64,000 bases of DNA from Dugong dugon (GCA_030035585.1 CM057481.1:10193128-10257127), one strand, 5' to 3'; numbered from the stretch's first letter, positions 52,090-63,534 are shown. A program made the numbers and translations. Notes: generated from the sequence alone by a model not told the origin.

Positions 52090-52450
52090 CTGGGAGGTCT
52101 TTATATATTATAGAGACTAGATCTTTCTGATAGAGTTGCAAATATGTTTTCCCAGTTTATCATTTGTCTTTTAACTTGTGATGTTTTTGTTGTTGTTTTG
52201 TGTGCCATGTAGAAGTTTTGTTATGTTTTTATTTTTTGTTTCTTTTAAATGCACTAGACTTATCAAGCTCTTCTTTTTTTTCTCCCCACCCCCCGGCTTC
52301 TGGACTTTGAGTCATAGTTGGAAAAGTCTTCCCTATACCAGGGTGTTGGCCCACGTACTTTTCTAGCACTTTTATATTTTCGTATTTACGTTTAAATCTT
52401 TGATCCGTTTGAAGCTTACCCTGGTATATAGAGTGTGAGATGTGAGGTTA
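52090..52450 (-). repeat. Old L1M ORF2 fragment, antisense
   Basis: TTTCCCAGTTTATCATTTGT, TGTGTGCCATGTAGAAGTTT, GGAAAAGTCTTCCCTATACC and AATCTTTGATCCGTTTGAAG are antisense L1M landmarks. Confidence 0.75.
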
Positions 52451-52454
52451 ACAA

Positions 52455-53055
52455 AAAAGAAAAAAACGTTTTTTTAAAACACTTTAGAACAAATGATCCT
52501 ATCCAAATATGATCAGCATTGGCATATGAAGAGTATTTAGGGTAACAAATCTTCCCTTAAGAATAAGAGCAGGTTTACTGGTGTCACTGGAGATAAGATG
52601 TGAGTTTTTCACGACGCTAATTAGAAGACCTTTAGCCTGAAGCTTTGGTAGAGGTTTTCCTGCCTCCTGAACTGGCCACATGTGGGTGGTGGGAGGCTCA
52701 GGAGTGGCCACCAGTCAAATGAAGGTTTTGGCAGTAGCCTTGGACACTCATGGGCTGGATCCCTGACCCTTGTGCCATCAGCCTCCAAAAGCATACCGTG
52801 AAACGTCCTTAAAATTTGCCTATGTTATTTTCTTTGGCATTGTCATAAGATGACTCCTCAGACATCCTAAGTTTGCTTTGGCAGAAAGTGTTACTTTATC
52901 ACTAGGTTATCACACTTCTTTGTTAGTCTCGAGGAGCTTACGATCTTGTTGAGAGAAGCATAACTTTTATATGTGATACAAAATTCTGGCGAGATTAAGA
53001 GAGCAAGTACTCATTTATATGGTAGAAATACTTTTGTATGTATTTTAATCAAAAC
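52455..53055. other. Repeat-poor stretch, no gene seen
   Basis: No recognised exon or repeat. Confidence 0.4.
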
Positions 53056-53500
53056 TCTTCCAGTTGCAGGTGACAAGAATACAACTCAAATTCCTTTAGG
53101 CAAAAGGGACTTTATAGCTCATGTAACAGAAAAGTCCAGGGATTTCTGACTTCAGGCATAGCTGGATCCAGGTGCTCATCTTCCTCAGGAATATCACTCT
53201 CTTCACCTCTCAGCTTTTATTTCTCTTTGCTGCTTCCATTCTCAGATAGGAAAGATGGCCACCAGTAGCTCCAAGCTCTTCTAACTTAGAGGTGATGTCT
53301 TGTCCAGTTCTTCCTGCAAAAATCCCAAGCCTGGTTCTCATTCTTCTTCTTGGACCAGTCACCATGACCAGTAGGAGGGGATGCTGATTGGCCAGCTCTG
53401 AGTTTCATGTACTCCCAGGGGGACTGACGATTGGCTCCGTCCCATTGAAACCACAAACACTGAGAGTTGAGGAGGAGCAGTTTCCCAAAAGAACATTGAG
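53056..53500. repeat. Old mammalian interspersed repeat, family uncertain
   Basis: CAGGTGACAAGAATACAACT, AACAGAAAAGTCCAGGGATT, CATAGCTGGATCCAGGTGCT, AGATGGCCACCAGTAGCTCC and GCTGATTGGCCAGCTCTGAG recall a common eutherian repeat (DNA transposon or LTR). I could not fix the name. Confidence 0.5.
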
Positions 53501-53539
53501 AAGCTGTTACCGGAAGAAGGAGGGACTATGCTGAGCTAG

Positions 53540-54160
53540 CCGAAGTCCCAGAGTGCACTGCAGCATGAGCTTCTTGTTCACAAGGCTCTTAAAGAATCTG
53601 CTCTGGTGCCAACAGCACAAGCATTGAAAGTCTTGAATGGAGAAGTTGGACTCGGTTAAGCCCATAAAAAGCAAGGCTCACTGAGGTGCTGTCATGTGAT
53701 AATCAGAAGCAATAGCTCTGTCAGTTTTCACCAGCATTACAAAACAGAACTAAACAAAACAAGTTGCTGCCCGTCTATTACCAATGATGGTTTTCTGAGA
53801 CTCTAAAGAAATTTATTGGGAAAGCTACCATCCTGTAATCGTTTGTCGAATACAAAACCCTAGCAGAAAAGAACAGACAGAGGCAATGTTTCCCTGTTCC
53901 CAGCCACTATGGCTTCAGAAAAGAGCCAGGTCCCTAACTGAGCTTGATTCTTAAGTGTGTGCTTTTGTGAATGTCATTTTAGACATTTATGAAATAGCAT
54001 TTGACACCTGGCATGGTTTAAAAAAAAAAAAAAAAAAACGTAACTCATTCCACACCTGAATGTTCTATATAGACTGTGAAGACTATGGCATGAAGTGGTC
54101 TTTGTAAATGAAATCGTCTGGCCAATTGTTTTAGCCCCTACTGAGAGCTGGCATTTTCAC
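53540..54160. other. Repeat-poor stretch with poly-A, no gene seen
   Basis: Poly-A run at about 54019-54038. No exon supported. Confidence 0.4.
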
Positions 54161-54164
54161 ACCA

Positions 54165-54300
54165 GATATACTGAATCAGAATCTACATTTTAACAAGATC
54201 CGCCAGTGATTCTTATATATGATAAATTTTGAGAACAACTCAGAATTGGTCCCTAAACAGCAGCATTAACATTGCCTGGGAACTCGTTAGAAATGCAAAT
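54165..54300. repeat. MER5A-like hAT fragments
   Basis: CTGAATCAGAATCTACATTT followed by TGCCTGGGAACTCGTTAGAA and ATGCAAATTCTCAGCAGG, as in decayed MER5A. Confidence 0.55.
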
Positions 54301-54363
54301 TCTCAGCAGGGGTTCAAACCAGAATGAACCAAAGTCATGGTTTTAGCTGTGTCAGAACTAGTT

Positions 54364-54898
54364 GTTACTGTTAGTTGCCACTGAGTCAGCTTGCCTACAG
54401 CTCATGGCAGCCTTATGAATAACAGAATGAAACATTGCCCAGTCCTGCATCATCCTCACGGTCATTTGTATGTTTGAGCCCATTGTTGCAGCCACCATGT
54501 CAGTCTGTCTCATGGAGGGTTTCCCTCACTTTCACTGACCCTCTGCTTTACCAGACATGATGTCCTTTTCTAGCAATCAATCTTTCCTGATGATGTGTCC
54601 AAAGTAGACAAGACAAAGTCTCACCATCTTCGCTTTTAAGGAGCATTCTGGCTGTACTTCCTCCAAGACAGATTTGTTCATTCTTCTGGCAGTCCATGGT
54701 ATATTCAGTATTCTTCACCAGCACCACAATTCAAATGCGTCAAGTCTTCTTCTGTCTTCCTTTCTCATTGTCCAGCTTTTGCGTGCATATGAGGCTACTG
54801 AAAATACTATGACTTGGGTCAGGCGCACCTTAGTCCTCCAAGTGACATCTTTGCTTTTTAATACCTTAGAGAGGTCTTTTGCAGCAGATTTGCCCATT
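54364..54898 (-). mobile_element. RTE LINE 3' end
   Basis: Antisense RTE copy: GTTACTGTTAGTTGCCACTG, AATGAAACATTGCCCAGTCC, GCAGTCCATGGTATATTCAG, GCAGCAGATTTGCCCAT. It covers the same end region as 18631-19205. No clear TSD. Confidence 0.82.
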
Positions 54899-54909
54899 GT
54901 GCCCAGCAC
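54715..54909 (-). pseudogene. RTE reverse-transcriptase C-terminal remnant
   Basis: Encodes GKSAAKDLSKVLKSKDVTWR, SVASYARKSWTM and RRLDAFELWCW, the RTE C-terminal region preceding its last conserved block. Very short; the frame then breaks. Confidence 0.75.
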
Positions 54910-54929
54910 TGTGCCTCATGCCTTCTGTG

Positions 54930-55080
54930 CATGATCTGATTCACTTCTCACAATAGCCCTATGAGGAGTATTGTTTTCGTCCCCGTTGTAATAGGTGCGG
55001 AAGCTAAGGCTCAGAAGGATGCATTCATCTAGGGCCCCACAGCAAATCAGTGGTAGAGCCAGGATTCAAACTGAGGGAGC
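54930..55080 (-). repeat. MIR SINE, antisense
   Basis: CACTTCTCACAATAGCCCTA, GGTGCGGAAGCTAAGGCTC, AGTGGTAGAGCCAGGATTCA. The RTE at 54364 abuts it. Confidence 0.75.
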
Positions 55081-55084
55081 TGGA

Positions 55085-55422
55085 TTCCAGGGTATGGGTA
55101 CATAACAGTGCTCAGTAATCTGCAGGTTGTGTGACCCTGCCCTTGTCATCTCACAGGGCATCCTTGTTTCTTTATTACAGGAGAGCACTTGGTTGTTAGA
55201 AGAATCTTTGAAGAGCCATGCCAGTCAAGTGTTATAGTCCGAGGACCCTGGTGTACAATTAGTTCTTAATAGTGGCAGACCATGAAGAAAGAAAATTCCC
55301 CAGATTTTCTAGCCTGTTTCCTCTTGCCTTTTCCAGAAAAAGTCTACAGTTACTAAACTGGACTGGATAGTATTTCAGTCTTTTCATTTTATCTTTAGGA
55401 AGGAAGGCAAGGAGCCAGGATG
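55085..55422. other. Repeat-poor stretch, no gene seen
   Basis: No recognised repeat or exon. Confidence 0.4.
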
Positions 55423-55427
55423 CTGAC

Positions 55428-55934
55428 TGTCTTAGTCATCTAGTGCTGCTACAACAGAAATACCACAAGTGGATGTCTTTAGCAAAGAGAAATTTATTCT
55501 CTCACAGTCTAGTAGGCCAAGAGTGCAAATTTAGGGCGTCAGCTCCAAGGGAAGGCTTTCTGTGTCTCGGCTCTGGAGGAAGGTCCTTGTCATCAATCTT
55601 CCCTTGATCTAAGAGCTTTTCCGCTCAGGAGCCCTGGGTCCAAAGGATGCGCTCTGCTCCCGGCACTGCTTTCTTGGTGGTATGGGTCCCCCTGTCTCTG
55701 CTCACTTCTCTCTTTTATATCTCAAAAGAGATTGGCTTAAGACACTATCTAATCTTGTAGATCTTATCAATATAACTGCCCCTAATCCATCTGGTTAACA
55801 TCATAGTGATAGTATTTACAACACATCGGGAAATCACATCAGATGACAAAATGGTAGACAATCATACAATACTGGGAATCATGACCTAGCCAAGTTGGCA
55901 GATGTTTTGGGGGGACAAAATTCAATCCATGACA
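55428..55934 (-). mobile_element. MaLR-like solo LTR, exact TSD CTGAC
   Basis: Exact duplication CTGAC at 55423-55427 and 55935-55939. The reverse-strand TATA box (CTTTTATA on + at 55712-55719) is retained. Body matches 6345-6795 and, reversed, 48580-49061. No internal sequence. Confidence 0.88.
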
Positions 55935-56024
55935 CTGACCAAGTTGACCCTCAGCTCTGAACTTTATAGCTGTCAAACATAGTAAGGCTGCGTGAGACCT
56001 GGTAATCAAATGCCTGTGTGTAAA

Positions 56025-56215
56025 TGGTCCAGAGGCTGGGCTTTTAAGTAAATCCGGGTTTGCATCATTGTCCTGCCATCAAGACCACAAATAAGTTGTT
56101 GAGCCTGTCAGAGCCTCAGTTTCCTCATTAGCAGGGCTGAGCTCACAGAGTTGTGGGGATTAAAGGCGATGATACTCACAAAGCGTTCAGCAGTAAGTAA
56201 TCAAAAAAGGTTGGC
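56025..56215 (+). repeat. MIR SINE
   Basis: CAGAGCCTCAGTTTCCTCAT, GTTGTGGGGATTAAAGGCGA, CAAAGCGTTCAGCAG. Confidence 0.8.
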
Positions 56216-56219
56216 TACT

Positions 56220-57685
56220 ATTAATACACCTCTTTACTATTAACAATTACTGCTACTACATACCACTACCACTACTATTATTATTTGCCGTTCTTACCTT
56301 TTCCCTCCAAAATAAACTCTACCACAACAAAATCTCCATTTTTTATCACTGACATTCAATAGCTAAACATCCTTTTCTTTACAGTGGTTTGGCAAAACAC
56401 CTTGCAATTTCCCCTCTTCCTAATTCCTAGAATTCTATTGGTTGAACTTAAATTGTTTTAAGCTCTCTGTTCAGCAAACTGTCTTTTGCGTTTTTCCTCT
56501 GATGTCCAAAGGCTTTTAAAACAGTAGCTTTTCCATAATCTTCAACAAAAGGTGCCGTAACTTCCTGAAGCATTGGTGACTTTAGCTAAGTCTTCTCTTC
56601 CAGCTGTCTGGCTTGTTCTGTTTTCATTCTCTCCCCCCAAGATCTTTTCTCTTTGTTTAGCTTTTTTAAGAGGAATCTCTTACAAGGCTTTCTCTAAAAT
56701 ATTCTTGCCACCCCCCACCCCCCATTCAAGATTAAGCTGTTATCTTAGTGACAGGTACTGATAGACACCGTGTAGAATCACGGTCATGTGGTTTGGCTCA
56801 CAGATGAGTGCCTTTCTCGGGTGATGGTGATCCCCATGGCAGTTACAGAAGCTTTGTCATACAAAGTTGATTCTGGCAACCCTGGAACATACTGGCAATT
56901 AAAATAACCTGGGATCTAGTTAGGTGGGGGTTTTCTTTTTTTTTCCCCCTCTCTCTTTCCCCAAGGAATGTCTCTGAATTCATTTATGTCAAAAGAAGCA
57001 CACAAGGGCATGTATTTGGTTTTTAATCAGGATAACCTCCCAACTGTACCATTTCATAGATTCCAAAGCACATCATGCCCAAGATCTCACAGTGAGCTCC
57101 TCTCTGGGAGCCGGTCAGATGCGCCTTTCCAGGGATGGTGAGGAGGGGGAAGGAGAGTGAGCCTAGGCTACTGGGCTGGGCGATGAGGAGTGTGGGGGAT
57201 GCAGTGGGGATGTGCGCTGCCTGGGTCGTGGTAAGATGGAGAGCAGGGTCTCCTGTTTCTGGTGCTTTTCTCAGTCCTGCTGATAATGAGCCATCACTGA
57301 GAGGGTTTCACAAGACTCTGAGGGGGCCTCCGTCATAAAACAGCCCTTTGTAGATTCACTTACACTGTTGTCTTTTTTCCTCCTGTGGTATGTTTAAGAC
57401 ATCCATCTTTTATTGTAATGTTTTACTTTGCATCTGCTGCAAGAGGAAGCTATAGGATAATTCTTGCTTCCTGATCAAAGTAGGTGGATTCCTAGCACAG
57501 GTCATTGGAAAGGTATTTGGAGACAGAGAAGAGGAATATTTTTTTTCCTTTAGTTTTGGTAGGTTGCCAAAAAAGAAAAAAAAGTTACGTGAAGAAACGG
57601 GAGATTTATGATACTGATGGAAACGCCACTACCAAAATGCCCTGGTTCTGTGAGCAGTTACATTTCATGCCTCAGGTCAATTCCC
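56220..57685. other. Long repeat-poor stretch, no gene seen
   Basis: 1.4 kb without a recognised retroposon, containing pyrimidine tracts near 56936-56962. No CpG-rich promoter. Short frames such as 57135-57338 and 57505-57747 have no family match I can see. Confidence 0.4.
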
Positions 57686-57689
57686 TCGC

Positions 57690-58195
57690 CCCTTTAATTT
57701 TTTTTTTTTTTAATTGTACTTCAGGTGAAGGCTTACAGAACAAATAGTTTCTCATGAAACAGTAGTACACATATTGTTTTATGACATTGGTTAACAACCC
57801 CACAACACGTGAACCCTCTAACTTCTCAACCTTTTCTTTTGGTGAAAATACACATAGTCAAAGATATACCATTTCAAAAATTTCTACATGCACAGTTCAG
57901 TGACATTGACTACGCTCTTCCGATTGTGCTGCTATTCTCACTTAAGATGAAGGCTTACAGAACAAAATAGTTTCTCATTTAACAGTTACTGTACATGTTG
58001 CCCTATGACAATGGTTAACAATCTCACAACACATCATCAGTATCCTTACTCAACCTTGGGTTCCCTATCACCAGCTTCCTTGTCCCCTTCTGCCTTCTGG
58101 CCCTTGTCACAGGACTACTGTACCTCTTTAGTCCCATTTGGTTTTATGGGGCTGTTCACTCCCAGGCTGAACAGTGAACCTTGGAGATAACTTCA
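57690..58195 (-). repeat. Piled-up L1 3' ends, antisense
   Basis: Two near-identical tails (AAGGCTTACAGAACAAATAG at about 57728 and AAGGCTTACAGAACAAAATAG-type at about 57949, each followed by GACA.TGGTTAACAA) flank a third tail type (GTGAAAATACACATAGTCAA to GACATTGACTACGCTCTTCC) related to 46670-46740. The second continues into CCAGCTTCCTTGTCCCCTTC and TTATGGGGCTGTTCACTCCC. Confidence 0.7.
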
Positions 58196-58199
58196 CCAC

Positions 58200-58512
58200 G
58201 CCTCTTTAATTTTTTAATTATAAAAATAACAACCACACGGCCCACAATTGGGAGGCCTCCCTTCTGGTACAACCACAGTTTTCATTTTGTGTATCTTCTC
58301 TGTGAAGCTTTTCCACATATATATGGAAATACACACATACATACTTATATTTAATATGTGCCCTCATAAACAGTTTTCATCTGCCCTTTTTTAGCTTCTC
58401 ATTTTTCCACATGTACTTGTCAGTGTTTACCCAGTGTTCATCCAGTGGATTTTCTATGATTTAATTAAATGTCATCTGTCGTCCGACATTCGGATTTCAG
58501 GGCAGCTTGGTG
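58200..58512. other. AT-rich stretch, possibly old LINE, no gene seen
   Basis: Nothing identified with confidence. A short CATATATATATGG palindromic run is at about 58314-58326. Confidence 0.35.
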
Positions 58513-58514
58513 CA

Positions 58515-58722
58515 GGGCTGGAGAGCGTGGGCTCTGGAACCAGCCTGACCGGGCTTCCTGCTCTGCTGCTTCTAGCTGTGGGATCTTGGGAACGTGATTT
58601 CTTCATCTGTACCATGGGAATGATACAATTTTCTCAAAGGCGCGTGTAAAGGGGAATAATATGTATAAACCGTTTACAGAGTTCCTGGCACATAGCGTAG
58701 TCGCCATACTCAACAGCTGTTG
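58515..58722 (+). repeat. MIR SINE, near full length
   Basis: GGGCTCTGGAACCAGCCTGA, CTCTGCTGCTTCTAGCTGTG, TTTCTTCATCTGTACCATGG, GAGTTCCTGGCACATAGCG. Confidence 0.85.
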
Positions 58723-59105
58723 TTGTTGTTAGTTGCCATAAAGTTGGCTTTGACTCATGGTGACCCCACGTACGACAGAAGGAAACCTTGCCCGGTCCTG
58801 CGCTATCTTCATGGTCCTCAGTATGTTTGAGTTCATTGCCACTGCTATTGTAGTGCCTTCTATCCTAGAGGGCTCGTCTTTCGACTCAGTGTATTGGATA
58901 GTATTCTGTTGTCACCCGTAGAGTTTTCATTGACAATTTTCAAAAGTAGATTGCCAGGCCTTTCTTACTAGCCCGTCTTAGTCTAGAAGCACTGCTGAAA
59001 CCTGTCCTCCATGGGTGACCCTGCTAATATTTGAAATACTGGTGCCAGCATCGAAGCAGCATGCAAGCCACCACAGTATGACGAGCTGACAGATGGGTGG
59101 TGGAT
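58723..59105 (-). mobile_element. Non-autonomous RTE derivative (5' UTR fused to 3' end)
   Basis: Same structure as 40657-41024: (GTT)n and AGTTGCCATAAAGTTGGCTT on the left, then TAGAGGGCTCGTCTTTCGAC, TAGTCTAGAAGCACTGCTGA, CAAGCCACCACAGTATGACG on the right. No coding segment. Confidence 0.8.
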
Positions 59106-59109
59106 TTAG

Positions 59110-59344
59110 TAGCTGGTTTACTATCATTTCTAATTCATCACTGTTTTCTTTTAGTAAATTCATTCATGTTGGAATACTGGGCTAAAACATTTGCACATAT
59201 ATTGCTCCTAGCATGTATTGACATCTCGTGATATTATACTCGTTTTTACTGATACCAGCAATCATACATGTGCCATTTCACCGTACGCTTGCCAGCATCG
59301 GATTTACAAATTTTTAAGTCGGACAAGGTAGTATGTTAAACATG
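59110..59344. other. Unassigned AT-rich stretch
   Basis: No confident repeat or exon. Confidence 0.35.
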
Positions 59345-59995
59345 ACACCTTGTGATTTGCCCGCGTCAGAAGAGTAGAGAAAACCATGTAATGCACCTTC
59401 ACGCACCTGTCATCTAGTTCCAGCAATCACCGACCTCTTCCCAGCCTCCCAGCACTGTGTTAGGAGCATTGTGAAGCAGACTGCAGCCATATCATTTCAC
59501 TCATTCATACTTCAGTATACCGCTCGCCCTGATAAGGACCTTTTATTTATTCTTTTAATGTAACCACCATACCTTATCCTACTTAAAAAAATTAATAATG
59601 ATTCTTTCATGTCATCTAATATTCCATCCAAAGTATAATTTCCCCAAATTCAAATCTGAATCATATATTAGGTGATATTAAGGAATTACCGTTAATTTGT
59701 CTCAAAGAGGTCCTGTACGATTGGCCTGTTTGAATCAGGATCCCAGTGAGGTCTAGCCATTTCATATGGTTGTCATTCTGAAAAATAATCCACCCCCCCC
59801 CTTCTTTTTTTTCCCCATGCCCTTGATTTGTTGGAGAAACTGATTCATTTGTGTTGTAGAATGTTCTCATCCTGGATTCGGGGATGGCCTTCTTATGGTA
59901 TGATTGAACTTTTTCCTCTACTGCTCTGTTTTCTGTGAACTGGTAGGTACATCTGGAGGTTTGATAAGAATCTTCCTTAATTTTAACAAGGGGTA
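59345..59995. repeat. Old LINE-like repeat, family uncertain
   Basis: TCATTTCACTCATTCATACT, TTTCCCCAAATTCAAATCTG, GGCCTGTTTGAATCAGGATC, GATTTGTTGGAGAAACTGAT, CTGTGAACTGGTAGGTACAT resemble a well-known mammal-wide L1M-like fossil. A 117-codon minus-strand frame in it is not a gene. Confidence 0.5.
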
Positions 59996-60163
59996 TTTTG
60001 AGGGGACAGAACATCCATATAGTCCTTCCCTGAGGCGAGCAGAGAGTCTTCTACAAATAACCACGTACAAATCATTTCTGGCCTCCGCTGGCAGTAGGTC
60101 TTGGAGAACAACACGGAAGGTCTACTGACCATGACAGTCTTTGGAAGAAGTTGCCCATGTGAG

Positions 60164-60331
60164 ACCAAAAAACCAAACCCATTGCTGTCGAGTCAGTTCC
60201 AACTCATAGCGATCCTATAGGACAGAGCAGAACTATCCCACAGGGTTTCCAAGGAGCTCGTGGTGGATTTGAACTGCTGACCTTTTGGTTAGCAGCCGTA
60301 GCTTTTAACCACTGTGCCACCAGGGTTTCCA
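60164..60331 (-). mobile_element. AfroSINE, exact TSD TGCCCATGTGAG
   Basis: Exact 12-bp duplication at 60152-60163 and 60332-60343. ACCAAAAAACCAAACCCATT tail at left, CCACTGTGCCACCAGGGTTT head at right. Confidence 0.94.
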
Positions 60332-60439
60332 TGCCCATGTGAGTAAGTGATAATATTAGCTTAAAAATACTCCAGCTGTAGTCAGCCATAGCTCTAGAAG
60401 TCATTCCCTCTTTGTCCTAGCACCCACCCTGAGGTGGGA

Positions 60440-60715
60440 GGAGACAGGCCCTGCCCTCCAGGAGTTTACGTGGAGAGACAATCCGGAAGGTGATGCCACC
60501 GTGGAAACATTCCATAACTTTTCAAAAGTTGTCACCTGGCAGAGCATGGTTAATGAGTGGTGGCAGTGAGCTGTTAGAACTCAAAAGAAGGAGCCATCTC
60601 CTAAGGGCTGGATTGATCTGGGAAGGCTTCTCAGAAGCCTGGGATTTGGATAATGGCTGATTTTTGAGAATGCTGAGAAGGATGAGGGAGGGGCTATTAT
60701 GAACGTGAGTTCAAA
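60440..60715 (-). repeat. L2 3' end, antisense
   Basis: AGACAGGCCCTGCCCTCCAG, GGAAGGCTTCTCAGAAGCC, GAGAAGGATGAGGGAGGG. Confidence 0.6.
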
Positions 60716-60814
60716 GATACAGCAAACTTTTTGAATGTCACCAATTTGGTCCACTCATATTGACAGCCCTTGGTACATATTTTCTGAGCTTTTTTCTTTC
60801 TTTTGTTCTTTCAT

Positions 60815-60960
60815 TCATTCAGCAAATATTTCTTGAGCATCCACCCATTACATAGCAGTCTTGTTGCGGTCTGGGGAATGTGGCTCAGAAGGCAGTCTGG
60901 TTTCATGGAGCAACATAAGCTGGGAGTCAGAAGACCTGAAATTACACTTTAATCCTGTTT
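60815..60960. repeat. L2 tail (antisense) next to a MIR fragment (sense)
   Basis: CATTCATTCAGCAAATATTT is the antisense L2 terminus. AGCTGGGAGTCAGAAGACCT is a sense MIR-type start. Confidence 0.55.
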
Positions 60961-61084
60961 TTAGGGAAAAAAACTACAGAAAGAACTCCTTGGGCTATTG
61001 GTACTCCCAGTATCTCCAGATGGATACTTGGGTAGGTCTGGCCTGGGAAGAAAAGACTCTGGCTGTTTGAATGAAAAATGTATA

Positions 61085-61815
61085 TATATATAGTTTAATT
61101 TTGTTTTTTCTCTGTCTCTCACCTTCTCCCCTCTCCTTTGTCTCTTTTCGGAGCACTTTATCCGTTGAGCTCTAAAAGCTAAACTGGAAACTCATAAAAC
61201 AATAGTTGTCACTACTTGGGCAAAGATACAAATAAAACAACAATCCTTTAGCTCCCAGACAGCTCGCCTTTGTTCAGATTCCAAGCACGTGGGATGGCGA
61301 TGAGCGGGAGGTTTACCTGTGGTTATCCTGCTGGAAGAGGTGAATGCATTCCCATGAAAAAGAATTGATCTTGAGACTGAGGATGGCTTATTGCAGGGTG
61401 GCTGGCTGGGAACAAAAGAAAGACATAGTTAGCATTTTTTATAAAAGTATCTTCAGTAGCAGCTCATCCTCTACTCATTTGATCTAGGTCTGTTTTTCTT
61501 TGAACTCAAGTCTGTCTGCATCGATTAAGCACTTGCTGTGTGTAATAATGGTCATTTCAAGAGGAGGATTTAGCTTCCCTCCCCATTACTCCCACCAGCT
61601 CCCCTTATCCCAAAGCACCCCAAAGAGGCTTACAGGGTAAGTATGAACAGCACACTTGCTGTGCAAACACAGCTTTAAGACAAGCTCTCTACAACTTCTG
61701 TTACTTCCCTAAGCTCCTCCCTTCCCTTTCTCCTCCTCCTGTCACGAAAAATTCTGTAGAATTTTAGAATTTTCTAGGTGGAAGGGAACTGAGGAGTCAC
61801 CCATTTCTGTGTTTG
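61085..61815. other. Repeat-poor stretch, no gene seen
   Basis: Pyrimidine-rich 61105-61150. No exon recognised. Confidence 0.4.
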
Positions 61816-61823
61816 CTAACAGA

Positions 61824-61895
61824 GTCCCCGGCTAGTGAAAGGGTTAAGATACTCATCTGCTAACTGAAAGGCTGGAGGTTTGTGTCCACCCGGAG
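61824..61895 (+). repeat. AfroSINE head fragment, degenerate
   Basis: CCCGGCTAGTGAAAGGGTTA, ATCTGCTAACTGAAAGGCTG, GAGGTTTGTGTCCACCCGG. The body is missing. Confidence 0.65.
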
Positions 61896-62047
61896 ACATG
61901 GGGATGTGGCAAACATGTAGTCCATTCTTAGAAATGATTTACACGTCTGAATTTCGGAACTGTTTTTGCCATTTGTTTCTTGGTTCCTGGGCTTCGAGGA
62001 GATTCCCTCTTCCTCCCGACTGATCTCCCAGCTCTCACTGGGACCAT

Positions 62048-62210
62048 AATAAACATAGTTACTGTCTATGAAATTACTGCCATGTGTCAGCCCTTTACCC
62101 AGCTTCTTTCTAATTGTCACCTCAGCTCTTTGAAGTTGGTGCTATCACGTCCTAATTGCAGATGGGGAAACTGAGGCTCTGAGAGATTGAGTAGCTTACT
62201 TGATTGTGGA
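62048..62210 (-). repeat. MIR SINE, antisense
   Basis: GCAGATGGGGAAACTGAGGC, GAGAGATTGAGTAGCTTACT. Confidence 0.75.
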
Positions 62211-62239
62211 AGATATTTTGGTGGTCCTTATTGTGGTGG

Positions 62240-62445
62240 AGTATCTGCATGGTGCAAATGGTTAACACACTTGTCTGCTAACCAAAAGGTTAGCAATCCA
62301 AGTCCACCCAGAGGTGCCTCAGAAGACAGGCCTGGCTATCTACTTTTGAAAAACCAGCCATAGAGAAACCCTATGGAGCCCAGTTCTACTTGACCTATGT
62401 AAGGTCGCCGTGAGTCGAAGTCAACTTGGCAGTTTGGTGTTTTTG
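62240..62445 (+). mobile_element. AfroSINE, RTE-bodied type
   Basis: TGCAAATGGTTAACACACTT, TGCTAACCAAAAGGTTAGCA, CACCCAGAGGTGCCTCAGAA, AGACAGGCCTGGCTATCTAC, GTCGCCGTGAGTCGAAGTCA. TSD uncertain. Confidence 0.88.
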
Positions 62446-62449
62446 GTCC

Positions 62450-62790
62450 CGTGTGGAAGACAGAGAAGCACACTGAGTGATCCACAGTGGTGTGGACGTA
62501 AGGTTACTTCCAGGATGACTCAAGCACGTGGGGGTTTAGAGCTGTCAGGGACCCCAGGAAACAGCCAACCTCATGAATGACCAGCATGGAAACTGGTGAC
62601 CAAAGAGGTCGCAGGACTTGACCAAAGTCATCATGGGAGTCCAGGGCGAGAATTTGAACCTAGGTCTCTTACCATATCATATAGCCTCAAACGTTTGACG
62701 CTCAAGTAGACTCTGGCATCCGACACCTGCTAAGTTGAGAAAGGACTGAGAATTACTAATGTTCTACTTCGTAATTGGAACTGCAGGTCC
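62450..62790. other. Repeat-poor stretch, no gene seen
   Basis: No recognised repeat or exon. Confidence 0.35.
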
Positions 62791-62794
62791 TGGA

Positions 62795-63003
62795 AGCAAA
62801 GCACTTGTGTTTGAACCTTCAATCTGCCACTTAGTAGCTGTGTGACTTTGAGCAAGTTGCTTGAACTCTCTGTGCCCCAGTTTCTCCCACTATAGAGGTA
62901 CCTGCCTCATAGGGTTGTTGTAGGATTATATGAGCTCCTTGATGTGGAGTCTAAGAACAGTGCCTGGCAGAAAGCAAGCCCTCAATCGGTGCTAGCTATT
63001 AGC
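62795..63003 (+). repeat. MIR SINE, near full length
   Basis: TGCCACTTAGTAGCTGTGTG, CTCTCTGTGCCCCAGTTTCT, GGTACCTGCCTCATAGGGTT, AACAGTGCCTGGCAGAAAGC. The best conserved MIR here. Confidence 0.88.
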
Positions 63004-63021
63004 ATCATTTTTTTTCTTTTG

Positions 63022-63125
63022 AGCTCCTGTGACTTGCCAGGCATCTTTCAGCACTGGTATGCCTGAATAAGATAGAATGATCCTTGCCCTTGTGGAGTTT
63101 ATGGTCTAGTGGGGGAAACATTAAA
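63022..63125 (-). repeat. L2 3' terminal fragment, antisense
   Basis: GCCAGGCATCTTTCAGCACT, CTTGCCCTTGTGGAGTTTAT, GGTCTAGTGGGGGAAACA. Confidence 0.6.
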
Positions 63126-63144
63126 AAAATAAAGAAGCTTTAAA

Positions 63145-63163
63145 AATAATAATAATAATAAAT
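63145..63163. repeat. (AAT)n microsatellite
   Basis: Short AAT run of about six units. Confidence 0.8.
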
Positions 63164-63209
63164 GAAGCTCATGATTTGGTTTAGTATTTCTAGTTCCAGT
63201 TGGTGTTAA

Positions 63210-63525
63210 CAGGGCACTATTTCAGTGACTGAATTCTCATCTTCCATGCGGAAGACCCAGGTTTGATTCCCGGCCAGTGTACTTCATGCACAGCCACCGC
63301 CCATCACCGATGGAGGCTTGAGTATTGCTATGGTGCTGAGCAGGTTTCAGAGGAGCTTCCAGACTAAGACAGACTAGAAGGAAAGGCCTGGCGATCTCTT
63401 TCAAAAGTCAGCCAGTGAAAACCCTGTGGATCACAACAGTCTGATCTGCAGCTGACCATGGGGATGGCTGATGGGGTTGCTCTGAGTCAGGGGCTGACTC
63501 AGCAAAGACTAGCGACAATAACGTT
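63210..63525 (+). mobile_element. tRNA-Gly-headed composite SINE, second copy
   Basis: B box region CAGGTTTGATTCCCGGCCAG, then GATGGAGGCTTGAGTATTGC, GAGCTTCCAGACTAAGACAG, CCTGGCGATCTCTTTCAAAA, GTCAGCCAGTGAAAACCC, and an RTE-type 3' end. The A box is more degraded than in the 11103 copy. Confidence 0.82.
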
Positions 63526-63534
63526 TAGAGGTAG

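Noticed and set aside
57110..57330. Possible CpG island or promoter
   Set aside because: GC-richer than neighbours, but CpG dinucleotides are sparse and there is no TATA, initiator or exon context.
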